DNA of 64,000 nucleotides from Gracilibacillus lacisalsi DSM 19029 (GTDB taxonomy: Bacteria > Bacillota > Bacilli > Bacillales > Amphibacillaceae), in assembly GCF_000377765.1 (NCBI RefSeq), contig NZ_KB898663.1:62001-126000 (forward strand), given 5' to 3'. Position 1 is the first letter of the stretch. Each line of letters begins with the position of its first letter. The notes under the pieces were generated by a model. That model ran no database searches, was not told the DNA's origin, and worked only from the letters and a program-made list of their open reading frames with translations. A program made the position numbers and the translations under genes. Shown here one piece after another: positions 48,345 through 57,248 of the stretch.

Positions 48345-48824
48345 TTATATAAACAAGTTTACATTTCCATCTTCTGCGTCACCAAGATAAGCTGCAACCC
48401 CTGCATAATCAATACCCTCTAATAGTTCTTCTTTTTGAAGTCCTAATAAATCCATTGTCATTGTGCATGCTACTAGTTTTACATCCTGTTCCTTTGCCAT
48501 TTCAACTAGATCTGGCAATGGCATTGCATTATGCTTTTTCATTACATCTTTAATCATCTTTGGACCGAAACCAGCAAAGTTCATTTTGGATAGTCCCATT
48601 TTATCTGCGCCTCTTGGCATCATTTTTCCAAACATTTTTTCCATAAAGCCTTTTTTCACTTCAATATTTTCATCTTTTCTTAGAGCATTTAATCCCCAAA
48701 ACGTATGAAAAATAGTAACTTCATGATCATAGGCAGCTGCACCATTCGCAATAATATATGCTGCCATTGCTTTGTCGTAATCACCACTGAATAGAACAAT
48801 AGTTGTTTTTTTCTTTTCTGACAT
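48345..48824 (-). CDS. DsrE-family sulfur relay protein, long form (YrkE-like)
   Basis: 159 aa. Persulfide-accepting Cys in LVACTMTMDLLGLQKE; N-terminus TIVLFSGDYDKAMAAYIIAN; a Met/Lys-rich insertion (MFGKMMPRGADKMGLSKMNF) typical of YrkE-type proteins. First gene of the second operon; two promoters with CstR-type operators lie upstream. Confidence 0.9.
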   Translation of the reverse strand: MSEKKKTTIVLFSGDYDKAMAAYIIANGAAAYDHEVTIFHTFWGLNALRKDENIEVKKGFMEKMFGKMMPRGADKMGLSKMNFAGFGPKMIKDVMKKHNAMPLPDLVEMAKEQDVKLVACTMTMDLLGLQKEELLEGIDYAGVAAYLGDAEDGNVNLFI

Positions 48825-48862
48825 GTTAATCCCCCTATTTTTTGTGTGTATTTATAATACAG

Positions 48863-48878
48863 TTACCCCTATGGGTAT
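48863..48878. promoter_or_regulatory. CstR-type operator upstream of the DsrE gene (proximal)
   Basis: TTACCCCTATGGGTAT, one mismatch to ATACC-N6-GGTAT, 39 nt before the start codon. A TTGACA with an AT-rich -10 region (48903-48908 and about 48884) lies just upstream on the minus strand. Confidence 0.65.
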
Positions 48879-48959
48879 TTATAATAATAAAATAAAAATG
48901 GGTGTCAACCCTTTTATCAAATCGTACAAATGAACTGCGGCTTCCGTCTTGCAAAACCT

Positions 48960-48988
48960 ATAATATACCCTTGTAGGTATTTTGTCAA
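48960..48988 (-). promoter_or_regulatory. Promoter with CstR-type operator in the spacer (distal, second operon)
   Basis: Minus-strand TTGACA (48983-48988), 17-nt spacer, TATTAT; ATACCCTTGTAGGTAT (48965-48980) fills the spacer. Same architecture as the cstR promoter at 43642-43670. Confidence 0.82.
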
Positions 48989-49078
48989 CAATGAATTTCT
49001 AAATAATTTATTATTAGTGTTTACCCTACAAGGATTCATTACAATTCGTATCTGTTTTTTTCTTCCTAGAAATGGTGT

Positions 49079-49168
49079 TTATCCCTCCTTCAATATAATT
49101 AATAAAAGAAACCATTTCTGTACGAAAAAAAGTCTCTCCAAAATTGTCTTTACCTCTTTATTACACAT
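49079..49168 (-). CDS. Possible 29-aa peptide behind a CstR-type operator
   Basis: MCNKEVKTILERLFFVQKWF and nine more hydrophobic residues, with GAGAGAG before the ATG. An operator-like palindrome (49194-49209) lies 26 nt upstream. It could be a small membrane peptide, a leader or chance. Confidence 0.25.
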   Translation of the reverse strand: MCNKEVKTILERLFFVQKWFLLLIILKEG

Positions 49169-49193
49169 AATTTCTCTCTCTGGATCGAACCTA

Positions 49194-49209
49194 ATACCCC
49201 GCAAGGTAT
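49194..49209. promoter_or_regulatory. CstR-type operator, distal
   Basis: ATACCCCGCAAGGTAT fits ATACC-N6-GGTAT. No annotated gene follows directly; the nearest downstream frame on the minus strand is the 29-codon ORF. Confidence 0.6.
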
Positions 49210-49780
49210 GTAAAGGCAATTATAAAACGGAAATTTTAAATTTGCAATGTAAACAAATCAACACAAATAAAGAAGGTCCCAGATGATAACATCCGAAACC
49301 TTCTTTCGTTTATCTTTTTGTTGGCTATATTGGTATTTATTTGCCTTCCTTCTTAGAATTACTTGAGTTCTATATGTAAACTAATCTTCAGCATTCTAAG
49401 GAAAAACGTTTCTTCCTAATATAAAGGTCCTTTTCTTTTATGTGACAAGTATTTTAACAACGTGGCAAAAATACTTGCGAAACTTTCTGGTTTTTCAAGT
49501 CTATTAGATAATTTTATCCCCGGTCTATTCGAATACAAGCAAAGAAACAGCTAAAAGTTGGCACGCAGAAATATAAAAGCAGTAACTTCGTTCACCAGAT
49601 TATAAGTTTATCAATTCCTATCTTTTACTTTGGGCTTAAAATTTTCGTATAATTCCTTGACACTTATACAGTATTTTCTATAGATTTTACTGGGCAATCT
49701 GAATGAAATTAGTATTCCTTGGTTTATTTTTCCTTTTTATTGCACTCTCTGGTTTATTATTGTTTATTTATTGTTCGACT
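49210..49780. other. Intergenic region with one strong hairpin
   Basis: A stem AAAGAAGGT / ACCTTCTTT with an inner GATG-ATAA-CATC stem lies at 49269-49306 and looks like a terminator or attenuator. Nothing else is recognised; 49310-49780 is AT-rich. Confidence 0.5.
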
Positions 49781-49972
49781 TTATTCACCCTTTTGGTCCT
49801 CCCCCGTTTCTACATCAGCCTTTTTTGTTTGAGGCTTTGGTCTTTTATTATCCAAGACATACGGCATATTATATTTAAATCCCTTCCAAAAGCCATCTTT
49901 ATTTGCGAAATAATACCCCTCAAAAGTTGGTGCCTCCCTGGGTTTATCATATATAAATGCCGTTTTAATCAA
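49781..49972 (-). CDS. Short hypothetical protein
   Basis: 63 codons from a TTG with only a weak GGA upstream. The sequence has a plausible protein composition (IYDKPREAPTFEGYYF, then a charged Lys/Glu tail) but no domain I recognise. It may be a fragment. Confidence 0.3.
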   Translation of the reverse strand: MIKTAFIYDKPREAPTFEGYYFANKDGFWKGFKYNMPYVLDNKRPKPQTKKADVETGEDQKGE

Positions 49973-50020
49973 TAGATGTTTTTTCCATAATTCCCATCCT
50001 TAAATGTACGTGTAATTCAT

Positions 50021-50428
50021 TTACCAATCCATATTTGCATTTCGCTCAAAAATTGCACTTTCATCTTCAATGTACTTTTCAACAGTCTTGTTTGATTGAA
50101 GAATTTCATTGTATACATGAACTGAGCTATCATCATAATACACATCTATTCCAGCATCCACAATCATTATACAGCGTTTCAAGTGAACATCTTTATCGAT
50201 ATCTTGTTTAAAGTCATCAATAATTTTACAAATATCCTCAAAGCTTTGCTTTTCTATTGGTACAAACGAATAATGAACACTTTTATTGTATTTTGACAAC
50301 AACACCGGTACAGCACCTACTCCTTCTAATTGAATATTTGCTGACTCTCCATTTTTTTCAAAGCCTCCATGACTAATGACATTCCTGTATCTATCTTTGA
50401 TATTTTTTAGCTCTTGGAGATGCTTCAT
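50021..50428 (-). CDS. Hypothetical protein with RNxxxH motif, coupled to 50425-51225
   Basis: 135 aa. Begins MKHLQELKNIKDRYRNVISH; RNVISH fits the HEPN nuclease pattern R-x4-H. The remainder (YSFVPIEKQSFEDICKIIDD; IDVYYDDSSVHVYNEILQ) is not recognised. Its ATG overlaps the TGA of the upstream gene (ATGA), in the +1 frame. The helix before the motif appears to be encoded at the end of the upstream gene, so the two may be halves of one protein. Confidence 0.55.
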   Translation of the reverse strand: MKHLQELKNIKDRYRNVISHGGFEKNGESANIQLEGVGAVPVLLSKYNKSVHYSFVPIEKQSFEDICKIIDDFKQDIDKDVHLKRCIMIVDAGIDVYYDDSSVHVYNEILQSNKTVEKYIEDESAIFERNANMDW

Positions 50429-51225
50429 AAATCATCTATATTGAATATTTGCTTATATTTTCCAATCCAATTGGCAGTCATAAAATTACTAATAGCAATC
50501 ACATTTCGATCGTATCCGTTCATTGGTAATAAGAGGACACATAAATGTTCTAAAAAGCTAAAATAAGCATCAAGCATAGCTTGTCCATAATAAAAGCCTT
50601 CTTTTGTTCTTTGGCTTCTGTTGTTTAGAAATGATGCCAAACCAATTTCGCCATTTATTACTGGAACGTTATCATTCTGAAAAACTTCATTGGCTTTTTT
50701 TCTAAAAAACAGATATCTTTCGTTAAATTTATGAAATTGATTTTCGATAGTAATGTTTCCCTTTTCCACTTGCTCTGTTGCAATTGGTTCTAATAGCTCA
50801 TCTGCTATCTTAATCATTTTAATTACTTGTATCAGCATATCCCTTTCAATCTCATGATTGGATTTATCATCATAAGAAAGAATTTTCAATCCAAATTTTT
50901 CATGAGAAAATGCAAATGAACAACCTTTGTATTTGAAAGGAAGGAACCATGCTACTTTTTCAAACGGTTCCACAAGATAATCAAATTTTAAAATCGAACC
51001 AAAAGTTATGAAAACCATATATGGAAACGGCTTTTCTATACCGTTAATATTAACTTGTCTCTTTGCATTAAACCATCCATCAAGATTAAGTAAGTCTTCG
51101 TTTTCTTCAAAATATTTTGCTAGTTGTTCGAGAGCTCCCCACTTTTTATTGCCTTTTAATTTTCCAATATCAACCAACGAAAACCATCCTTTATATCTAA
51201 CATCTCTGTCAGTAGTATTATTCAA
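50425..51225 (-). CDS. Hypothetical protein, possible N-terminal half of a HEPN-domain protein
   Basis: 266 aa from a TTG with no clear ribosome-binding site. A mixed alpha/beta N-terminal domain is followed by long helices (EGFYYGQAMLDAYFSFLEHL) and ends NWIGKYKQIFNIDDL at an ATGA overlap with the next gene. Base composition is AT-rich like the surrounding 49-52 kb. No known family; location next to ssrA, a common integration site, suggests acquired DNA (inference). Confidence 0.55.
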   Translation of the reverse strand: MNNTTDRDVRYKGWFSLVDIGKLKGNKKWGALEQLAKYFEENEDLLNLDGWFNAKRQVNINGIEKPFPYMVFITFGSILKFDYLVEPFEKVAWFLPFKYKGCSFAFSHEKFGLKILSYDDKSNHEIERDMLIQVIKMIKIADELLEPIATEQVEKGNITIENQFHKFNERYLFFRKKANEVFQNDNVPVINGEIGLASFLNNRSQRTKEGFYYGQAMLDAYFSFLEHLCVLLLPMNGYDRNVIAISNFMTANWIGKYKQIFNIDDL

Positions 51226-52165
51226 TATATAAATTCTAACAGAATTTCCCTGCCACTGATATAACCTTGTCAGCTAAGATTTCCTATTGTTTAACTTTCT
51301 CTTCTTCATCAAGTAAACTCCCTTTTAGATTAAGTACTTCTTTCTACTGCACAGTAATTGTCTACTACGTAATACAAGAGTTAAGCTGAGCCATGTGTAA
51401 AAACTGATTATAAAATAAAATATTAAATCTTTTATCACCAGAGAAACCGCAGTGGTAAACAGTCTGTAGTTCTTTGGTACACTTCGGGTCATTTTGTGGT
51501 AAAAGCTATGCCAGAGGTGGTACATTTCAGTGGTCGTATTAAACCGACTTACTCCTTGTTGTTCTCTTTTAGTGTTCAACAATATCCTAAAGTCAACACT
51601 GCGATTATGATTTATTAAAAAGTTAACAAAATAAGAATTTAAATCCAGTTCCCTATAGATGTAAGAATATTTGGAGATTTATGTGATATAAATTTATTGA
51701 TAGTTCAACAATATAATTAGTAATAAAAGTATCGAAAACGCTTTATTTACCCCGACATATATTCTGGGACCAATAAACAAAGGCTGAGAGAAAAAAGAAA
51801 CTCTTTAATCTCCCAGCCTATCCAAACGCTCTTAATTTTAATGTATCAAGTTTTTCTTTTTCCATCTTTATTCGCTAATTTCCAATTAGATTGTGTCGAT
51901 TCTAAATCATCTTTCTCTCTTTCAAAGAAAAAGATTGATTTTGTGCGATACATAAGATGGAATACTTTTAAAAAAACCCGAATTTATTTAAATAAACAAT
52001 ATTGAACCACCAAAAGTTTGTGGATTTTCGTTGTAGCAATAGTTTATGCTTATTTGAATATATTATGGTAGTTCACAATAAATTATCAAGAATAAGATTG
52101 CATAAAGTATATTCAAGCATAAGCTTTCATTTTATGAAAATTTATGCTTGAAGTAACAAAAACCA
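51226..52165. other. Gene-free AT-rich region downstream of ssrA
   Basis: About 940 nt without a credible gene. A hairpin GGCTGAGAGA / TCTCCCAGCC lies at 51781-51822. A cluster of palindromes built on TTATGCTTGAA lies at 52043-52151 (one arm pair at about 52044-52067 and 52101-52122; a hairpin at 52114-52150). Confidence 0.5.
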
Positions 52166-52195
52166 ATAAAAAAACCACCAATTATGTATTGGTGG
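52166..52195 (-). terminator. Terminator of ssrA
   Basis: Stem ATTGGTGG / CCACCAAT with a 5-nt loop and a run of T on the minus strand. The 5' arm includes the CCA end of the tmRNA. Confidence 0.85.
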
Positions 52196-52206
52196 AGACG
52201 GTGGGA

Positions 52207-52492
52207 CGTGCTATTCCATGCTTTCGTCATGGCACTGACTATATCTTGAACCTGCATAGTCTGATCAGGTTCCTCGGCGTATTATGCAAAATTTAGATTT
52301 ACTTTCTTAGCAATGAAAGTAGCATTTTGCATCCTAGTACTACCTAAAAAGGTAGCCTATAAGTCGATACACGGCTGTTGGATTACTCCACATACCGCTC
52401 GGTATTGCCTTATTACCATAATGGCAACGTAGGTTTCACCGATAAAGCCGAATTTTCACTTATGTGTTACCACATAAGGCGACTATTTTCTA
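52207..52492 (-). ncRNA. Group I self-splicing intron in the T-loop of tmRNA
   Basis: 286 nt. Exon 1 ends in U and the intron ends in G, as required. P1 pairs exon CGAU with intron GUCG, giving the U-G pair at the 5' splice site. Further helices seen by eye: P2 (CUUAUGUG / CACAUAAG), P3 (UCGGC 52451-52447 with GCCGA 52278-52274), P4 (UCGGU / ACCGA), P5 (UUGCC / GGCAA), P6 (GCGG / CCGU), P7 (GACU 52365-52362 with AGUC 52240-52237), P7.1 and P7.2 hairpins, and P8 (GAACCUG / CAGGUUC, 52272-52248). J8/7 and P7 read AAGAUAUAGUC, the group I hallmark. The P7.1/P7.2 extension suggests subgroup IA. No internal ORF. A tmRNA T-loop intron has been reported before, in Clostridium botulinum. Confidence 0.93.
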
Positions 52493-52714
52493 ATCGAACC
52501 CACGTCCAAGGATATCGCCACTCAGGCGTCTACACGCATAGTTGGTATATTACGCATTCGCTAGCTCTTCTGCCTACCAACAGGCGTCCGAGTAGCTAGT
52601 CTGATTAATCTCTTCTGCCGATCCACAGACGGAGGATGGCAGCGTAGCCCACTAATAAGTGAGACCCTTCAATCTACCACATGGGCGATGATAGGAAGGA
52701 TCCTTTAACAGTGC

Positions 52715-52750
52715 TTACGCAGCTGCTAAAGAGTAATTGTTTTCTTTGCC
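52715..52750 (-). other. tmRNA proteolysis-tag reading frame
   Basis: Eleven codons GKENNYSLAAA and a stop. With the Ala loaded on the tRNA-like end the tag is 12 residues, shorter than the B. subtilis tag, and keeps the LAAA end read by ClpXP. Confidence 0.85.
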
Positions 52751-52919
52751 AGTTATTATTGGCGATAACGTTTTACGAGACGTAACCTCGACGCGCAACC
52801 TGAGCTCGATCTACCCCTGTCGAATCCGTAACGTCCCCATATTAAGAATATAAGGGTCCACGGACAAGAGCAATCTTACTCGCTCTTATTCAATTATAGA
52901 TGTCCTGCCGATAATTAAT

Positions 52920-52947
52920 ATTATACCATAAATTATATGGAATTCAA
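52920..52947 (-). promoter_or_regulatory. Promoter of ssrA
   Basis: Minus-strand TTGAAT (52942-52947), 16-nt spacer, TATAAT (52920-52925). About 75 nt of leader precede the mature 5' end and would be removed by RNase P. Confidence 0.75.
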
Positions 52948-52967
52948 GATAACTCTCTTGGTAAATT

Positions 52968-53432
52968 TTAGTTCAATCGATCTTTGATTGCCCGATCCAT
53001 ATCACGCTTGGCCTGTTTCTGTTTTAAATCTTCTCGTTTATCATATTTCTTTTTCCCTTTTCCTAAACCAATAAGGACCTTGGCAAAACCATTTTTAATA
53101 TAGATTTTCAATGGAATAATCGAATACCCTGCTTGCTGACTTTCTCCAATTAACTTATCGATTTGCTTCCGATGTAATAACAATTTTCGAGCACGAGTAG
53201 GCTCATGATTATAACGATTTCCCTGCTCATATGGTGAAATGTGCATATTGTTAATATATGCTTCCCCTTGTTTAATCGTTGCAAAACTGTCTTTTAGGTT
53301 AACTCGTCCTGCTCGGATTGATTTTATCTCCGTTCCTTGGAGGACAAGGCCAGCTTCATATGTTTCTTCTATAAAGTAATCATGATTTGCTTTTTTATTT
53401 TGCGCGATTACTCTTCCATCATTTTTTCCCAT
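52968..53432 (-). CDS. smpB: SsrA-binding protein SmpB
   Basis: 154 aa, full length. Family blocks [36 protein letters not shown] and [11 protein letters not shown] are present, ending with the basic tail [13 protein letters not shown] that enters the ribosomal mRNA channel. It binds the tmRNA tRNA-like domain and is needed for trans-translation. Lies between ssrA and rnr as in other Bacillaceae. Confidence 0.96.
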   Translation of the reverse strand: MGKNDGRVIAQNKKANHDYFIEETYEAGLVLQGTEIKSIRAGRVNLKDSFATIKQGEAYINNMHISPYEQGNRYNHEPTRARKLLLHRKQIDKLIGESQQAGYSIIPLKIYIKNGFAKVLIGLGKGKKKYDKREDLKQKQAKRDMDRAIKDRLN

Positions 53433-53584
53433 AATCCGTTCCTCCTATTGCTACGTAAAGCCTATTTTAACAAAAAATCGAGAAACGTGCGAATGGTTAG
53501 TTAAAATTTTCTAAGAAAGATTGATTCTTTCCCAACCTTCAACAGCTGGAATTAGCAAGATCCCAGCTGCATCGGTAAAATTAA

Positions 53585-55864
53585 TCATTTATTCTTCTTC
53601 TTTTTACTACCTTTTTTCTTTTTCTTGCCATTTGCTACTGATTTTTGAGATTTTTTTGCTGTCTTCTTTAATCCACCATTACCACGCTTGGCATTGATGA
53701 CTTTTTCTTCTTTAGAAGGTTTCTTTTTTCTTGGTGACATTCCAACAATCTCAAAGTCAACAGCGCGTTCATCTAGATTGACTTGTGCAACTTTTATCGT
53801 GATGGCATCACCTACTTGAAATACATTACCGGTTCTTTCCCCGATCATTGCATAAGCCCGCTCGTCAAAATGATAATAGTCATCCGTTAAATAGCTAACA
53901 TGCACAAGACCTTCCACCGTATTTGGCAGTTCTACAAACAGACCAAAGTTTGTAACAGAGCTAATCACACCTTCGTACTCTTCCCCTATTTTATCTTGCA
54001 TGTATTCTGCTTTTTTCAAGTCATCTACTTCACGTTCAGCATCCACTGCAGCTCTTTCTTTTAAGGAAGCTTGTTTGGCAATGACTGGCATCTTGTCTTT
54101 CCAGTGCTGCCTTGTCTGTTCATCTAATTTGTTTTCGATGAGATAGGTCCTGATTAACCGATGAACAATTAAGTCCGGATATCTTCGGATCGGTGAAGTA
54201 AAATGCGTATAAAACTCAGTTGCTAACCCAAAATGTCCGATCCCCTGCGGATCATATTTCGCTTGTTTCATCGAGCGTAACATTAGTTTAGAAATAATCA
54301 TATCTTCATCTGTTCCCGCTACTTCATCTAAAACATTTTGTAATGCTTGCGGGTGGATTTCATTCGATGTTCCTTTCACGACATAACCGAATCTTGCAAT
54401 AAATTCAAAGAATGTTTGCAGTTTAGACGGGTCTGGATCTTCGTGGATACGATGAATAAAAGGAACGTCCATCCAGTGAAAATGCTCTGCTATTGTTTCA
54501 TTGGCACATAACATAAACTCTTCAATTAATCGTTCTCCTACTGAACGCTCTCGAATCACAACGTCTTGTGCTTTTCCTTCGTCATTTACTAATACTTGTG
54601 CTTCTTTAAAATCAAAGTCAATCGCACCTCGTCCAAATCGTTTTCCTCTTAATATCTCGGCTAAATCTTCCATATCTTTAAACATAGGCACTAATGCTTG
54701 ATAACGATCGATCGTTTCCTGATCATTATCAACTAATATTTGATTGACCGCTTTATACGTCATTCTTTCGGTTGTTTTAATGACTGCCTGGAAAATTTCG
54801 TGATTGACTACTTCACCTTTCGGACTAATTTCCATATCACAGCCTAATACGAGACGATCAACTTGTGGATTTAATGAACAAATACCATTAGATAAACGGT
54901 GTGGGATCATTGGAATAACTCGGTCAACCAAGTAAACACTTGTGCCGCGCTCAAAAGCTTCCTTATCAATAGGAGAATCTTCTTTTACATAATGAGTCAC
55001 ATCAGCAATGTAAACTCCTAATTTGTAATTACCATTGTCCAATCTTTTAACTGTTACCGCATCATCTAAATCCTTCGCATCTGCTCCATCAATTGTAACA
55101 ATTGTTTCATCTCTTAAGTCACGACGCCCTTGTACATCTTTTTCGCTTATTTCCTCGGAAATATTTTCCGCTTGTTCTAGTACTTCTGGTGGGAAATCGA
55201 TCGCAATACCATTTTTATAAATGATCGATAAAATATCCATTCCAGGATCATATTTATGCCCTAGGATCTCCACCACACTTCCTTCAGCACTCATTCGACC
55301 TTCTGGATATTTGGTGATTTCAACAATAACTTTATGACCGTCTACAGCGCCTTTTGCTTCTCCTTTCGGTACAAAGATATCATTTGGTATTCGTTTGTCA
55401 TCTGCGATAACAAAACCGAATGCACCGTTATCTTCATACGTACCGATAATTTCTTTCGTATAACGTTCAATAATCCTAACGACGACGCCTTCCGCTCTTT
55501 TTCCATCATCATCACGTCGATCGACACGGACAAAAACCTTATCTCCATTCATAGCAGACGCTAAATCGGCATGATTAATATACACATCCTCCATTCCCTC
55601 ATCATCCGGGATTAAGAAGGCAAATCCTTTCGCATGCATTTGAATCGTTCCACGGATTAAATTCATTTTTTCTGGTAAGCCATAGCGATTTTTTCGTGTT
55701 CGAATTAATTCACCTGATTCCTCCAGATCGTTTAAAGCCTTCATTAATTCTGTAAATTGATCCGCGCCTTCCAATTCTAGAACCTCTTCAATTTCCTGTA
55801 CCGACAAAGGCTTTGTAGCATTTTCATTAAAATAGTCTCGTATTTGTTGTTGTAATGATTCCAT
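53585..55864 (-). CDS. rnr: Ribonuclease R
   Basis: 759 aa. Order of domains: N-terminal winged helix (about 1-65), two cold-shock OB folds (about 70-220), RNB catalytic domain with the Asp cluster in [14 protein letters not shown] (near 260-275), S1 domain (about 625-705, [19 protein letters not shown]), and a Lys-rich tail. A 3'-5' exonuclease that degrades structured RNA and, with SmpB-tmRNA, nonstop mRNAs. Strong conservation; part of the secG-rnr-smpB-ssrA unit. Confidence 0.96.
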   Translation of the reverse strand: MESLQQQIRDYFNENATKPLSVQEIEEVLELEGADQFTELMKALNDLEESGELIRTRKNRYGLPEKMNLIRGTIQMHAKGFAFLIPDDEGMEDVYINHADLASAMNGDKVFVRVDRRDDDGKRAEGVVVRIIERYTKEIIGTYEDNGAFGFVIADDKRIPNDIFVPKGEAKGAVDGHKVIVEITKYPEGRMSAEGSVVEILGHKYDPGMDILSIIYKNGIAIDFPPEVLEQAENISEEISEKDVQGRRDLRDETIVTIDGADAKDLDDAVTVKRLDNGNYKLGVYIADVTHYVKEDSPIDKEAFERGTSVYLVDRVIPMIPHRLSNGICSLNPQVDRLVLGCDMEISPKGEVVNHEIFQAVIKTTERMTYKAVNQILVDNDQETIDRYQALVPMFKDMEDLAEILRGKRFGRGAIDFDFKEAQVLVNDEGKAQDVVIRERSVGERLIEEFMLCANETIAEHFHWMDVPFIHRIHEDPDPSKLQTFFEFIARFGYVVKGTSNEIHPQALQNVLDEVAGTDEDMIISKLMLRSMKQAKYDPQGIGHFGLATEFYTHFTSPIRRYPDLIVHRLIRTYLIENKLDEQTRQHWKDKMPVIAKQASLKERAAVDAEREVDDLKKAEYMQDKIGEEYEGVISSVTNFGLFVELPNTVEGLVHVSYLTDDYYHFDERAYAMIGERTGNVFQVGDAITIKVAQVNLDERAVDFEIVGMSPRKKKPSKEEKVINAKRGNGGLKKTAKKSQKSVANGKKKKKGSKKKKNK

Positions 55865-55951
55865 ATCGTCACCTCTTTCTCTATTTTCTGCTTTAAAAGT
55901 AAGTATATACAGAGATGTCTAGTTCCAGTTGTTTTTCTTATAGTATGGCTA

Positions 55952-56692
55952 TTACCAGTCCAGTGATTCTAAAAATGCAGCCACATCTTCATGTAATTGT
56001 TCTTTATCCTTGCTAAATGTAATTGCATGTCCTGCATTTTCATACCATTTAATCTGTTTATTATCAGATTCTACATTTTCATAAATATAATTCGCACTTT
56101 CCGGATTAATCATTTCATCGTTTGTTGCTTGTACTACGAAAGTCGGCGTGTAAATCATATCTACATTTTCCTTAACACGTGTAATTGACGTTTCAATTTC
56201 TCGAAAAAGTTCTTTTGAATCTTCTAATAATTGCTCTACCTCTTCTTCGATTTTGTCATCTTCTTTTCCTTCTAATTGTTTATACTCTTTAGCAAATTTT
56301 CGGAAACCTATTGTTAATTGCTGCTCATTGTCAAAGTACATCGGCGAACACATCGTTACTACTCCTTGTAGTGGTGTATTCCCTGCTAACCGTAAAGCTA
56401 ATACTCCTCCAAGCGATAAACCTACAACTGCAATTTTTTGATAACCATTATCTTTAAGATGTTGATAAGCTTGTTGAACATCTTCCCACCATTGTTCAGC
56501 AGTAACACCTATTAATTTTTCCGGAGACTTGCCATGCCCTCGGTAGATCGGTGCATAACATGTATACCCTTCACCATTTAAATATCTTCCAAGCATTCTC
56601 ATATCTGCTGAATGACCAGTAAAACCATGTAATAATAATACCGCACGTTCGTCTCCTTCAAACATAAATGGTTCTGGTTGTTTCATCTTCAT
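55952..56692 (-). CDS. Carboxylesterase (Est30 type)
   Basis: About 246 aa from ATG 56692 (AAAGGAG upstream; the frame is open to 56740), matching the 247-aa Geobacillus Est30. Oxyanion region LLLHGFTGHSADM, nucleophile Ser in VGLSLGGVLA, acid Asp in VVQATNDEMINPES and His in YENAGHAITF. Hydrolyses short-chain esters. Encoded between secG and rnr, as in many bacilli. Confidence 0.9.
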   Translation of the reverse strand: MKMKQPEPFMFEGDERAVLLLHGFTGHSADMRMLGRYLNGEGYTCYAPIYRGHGKSPEKLIGVTAEQWWEDVQQAYQHLKDNGYQKIAVVGLSLGGVLALRLAGNTPLQGVVTMCSPMYFDNEQQLTIGFRKFAKEYKQLEGKEDDKIEEEVEQLLEDSKELFREIETSITRVKENVDMIYTPTFVVQATNDEMINPESANYIYENVESDNKQIKWYENAGHAITFSKDKEQLHEDVAAFLESLDW

Positions 56693-56795
56693 TTCTATGT
56701 AGACTCCTTTCATCAAGCAAGACAGTTGGACTGCCCACATCCTATTAATGTATATTTCCCTTTAATCTTTTTCACATTCCTTTAATGTTGAAACA

Positions 56796-56829
56796 AAAAC
56801 ATCCTCTGCATTTTTGCAAAGGATGTTTT
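56796..56829. terminator. Terminator after secG
   Basis: Stem AAAACATCCT / AGGATGTTTT around a GCATTTTTGC inner stem, with T runs on both strands, between secG and the esterase gene. Confidence 0.75.
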
Positions 56830-56860
56830 ATTGATGCTATATTAATTTGTCCTTTATTGA

Positions 56861-57091
56861 TTATAATAGATAAGCAATAGCAAAAGTAAGAACAAATAGT
56901 AATACACCCGTGATGACTGTTCCACGGTGTAATACTGCATCGACACCTCTTGCTTTTTGCTTCCCGAATAATTGCTCGGCGCCACCTGAAATAGCTCCAG
57001 ATAGTCCTGCACTCTTTCCGGACTGTAATAATACAAATACGATTAATACGATGGCATCAATAATTAACAAAGTCATTGCAACGGTTAACAT
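56861..57091 (-). CDS. secG: Preprotein translocase subunit SecG
   Basis: 76 aa from the ATG at 57091 (AAGGGGGG upstream; the frame is open to 57151). Two transmembrane helices ([18 protein letters not shown] and [17 protein letters not shown]) flank the conserved [17 protein letters not shown] loop. Auxiliary subunit of the SecYEG channel. Gene order secG-est-rnr-smpB is conserved. Confidence 0.93.
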   Translation of the reverse strand: MLTVAMTLLIIDAIVLIVFVLLQSGKSAGLSGAISGGAEQLFGKQKARGVDAVLHRGTVITGVLLFVLTFAIAYLL

Positions 57092-57248
57092 GTTGCAAAC
57101 CCCCCTTAGACGTACAAATACATATTTACAATGTAGCAAAAAGTATACCAAATAGCAAGAAGTTTCTACTAATCATCCCCCTAGTGATATAATAAGAAGA
57201 AATATGAAATAGTGAAAGGACCATAACGAGACTGGATAATGTTTGTAG

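Larger units (their letters stand above)
52190..52838 (-). ncRNA. ssrA: tmRNA (ssrA), interrupted by a group I intron
   Basis: The 5' end GGGGACGTTACGG (52838) pairs with CGTCTCC before the terminal CCA at 52190-52192. The tag frame (52750-52715) reads GKENNYSLAAA then TAA, so with the charged Ala the tag is AGKENNYSLAAA. The T-arm reads GTGGG-TTCGAT at 52503-52493 and resumes T-CCCAC at 52206; 286 nt lie between. Mature length is 363 nt once the intron is removed, normal for Bacillaceae. smpB and rnr lie directly upstream, as in B. subtilis. Confidence 0.95.

Noticed and set aside
48930-49286. 118-codon plus-strand ORF
   Set aside because: It runs antisense across two operator/promoter regions with atypical composition and no start signals.
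51325-51582. 85-codon minus-strand ORF
   Set aside because: No ribosome-binding site, no family resemblance, and it lies in AT-rich gene-free DNA.
52378-52599. 73-codon plus-strand ORF inside ssrA
   Set aside because: It is antisense to the tmRNA and its intron.
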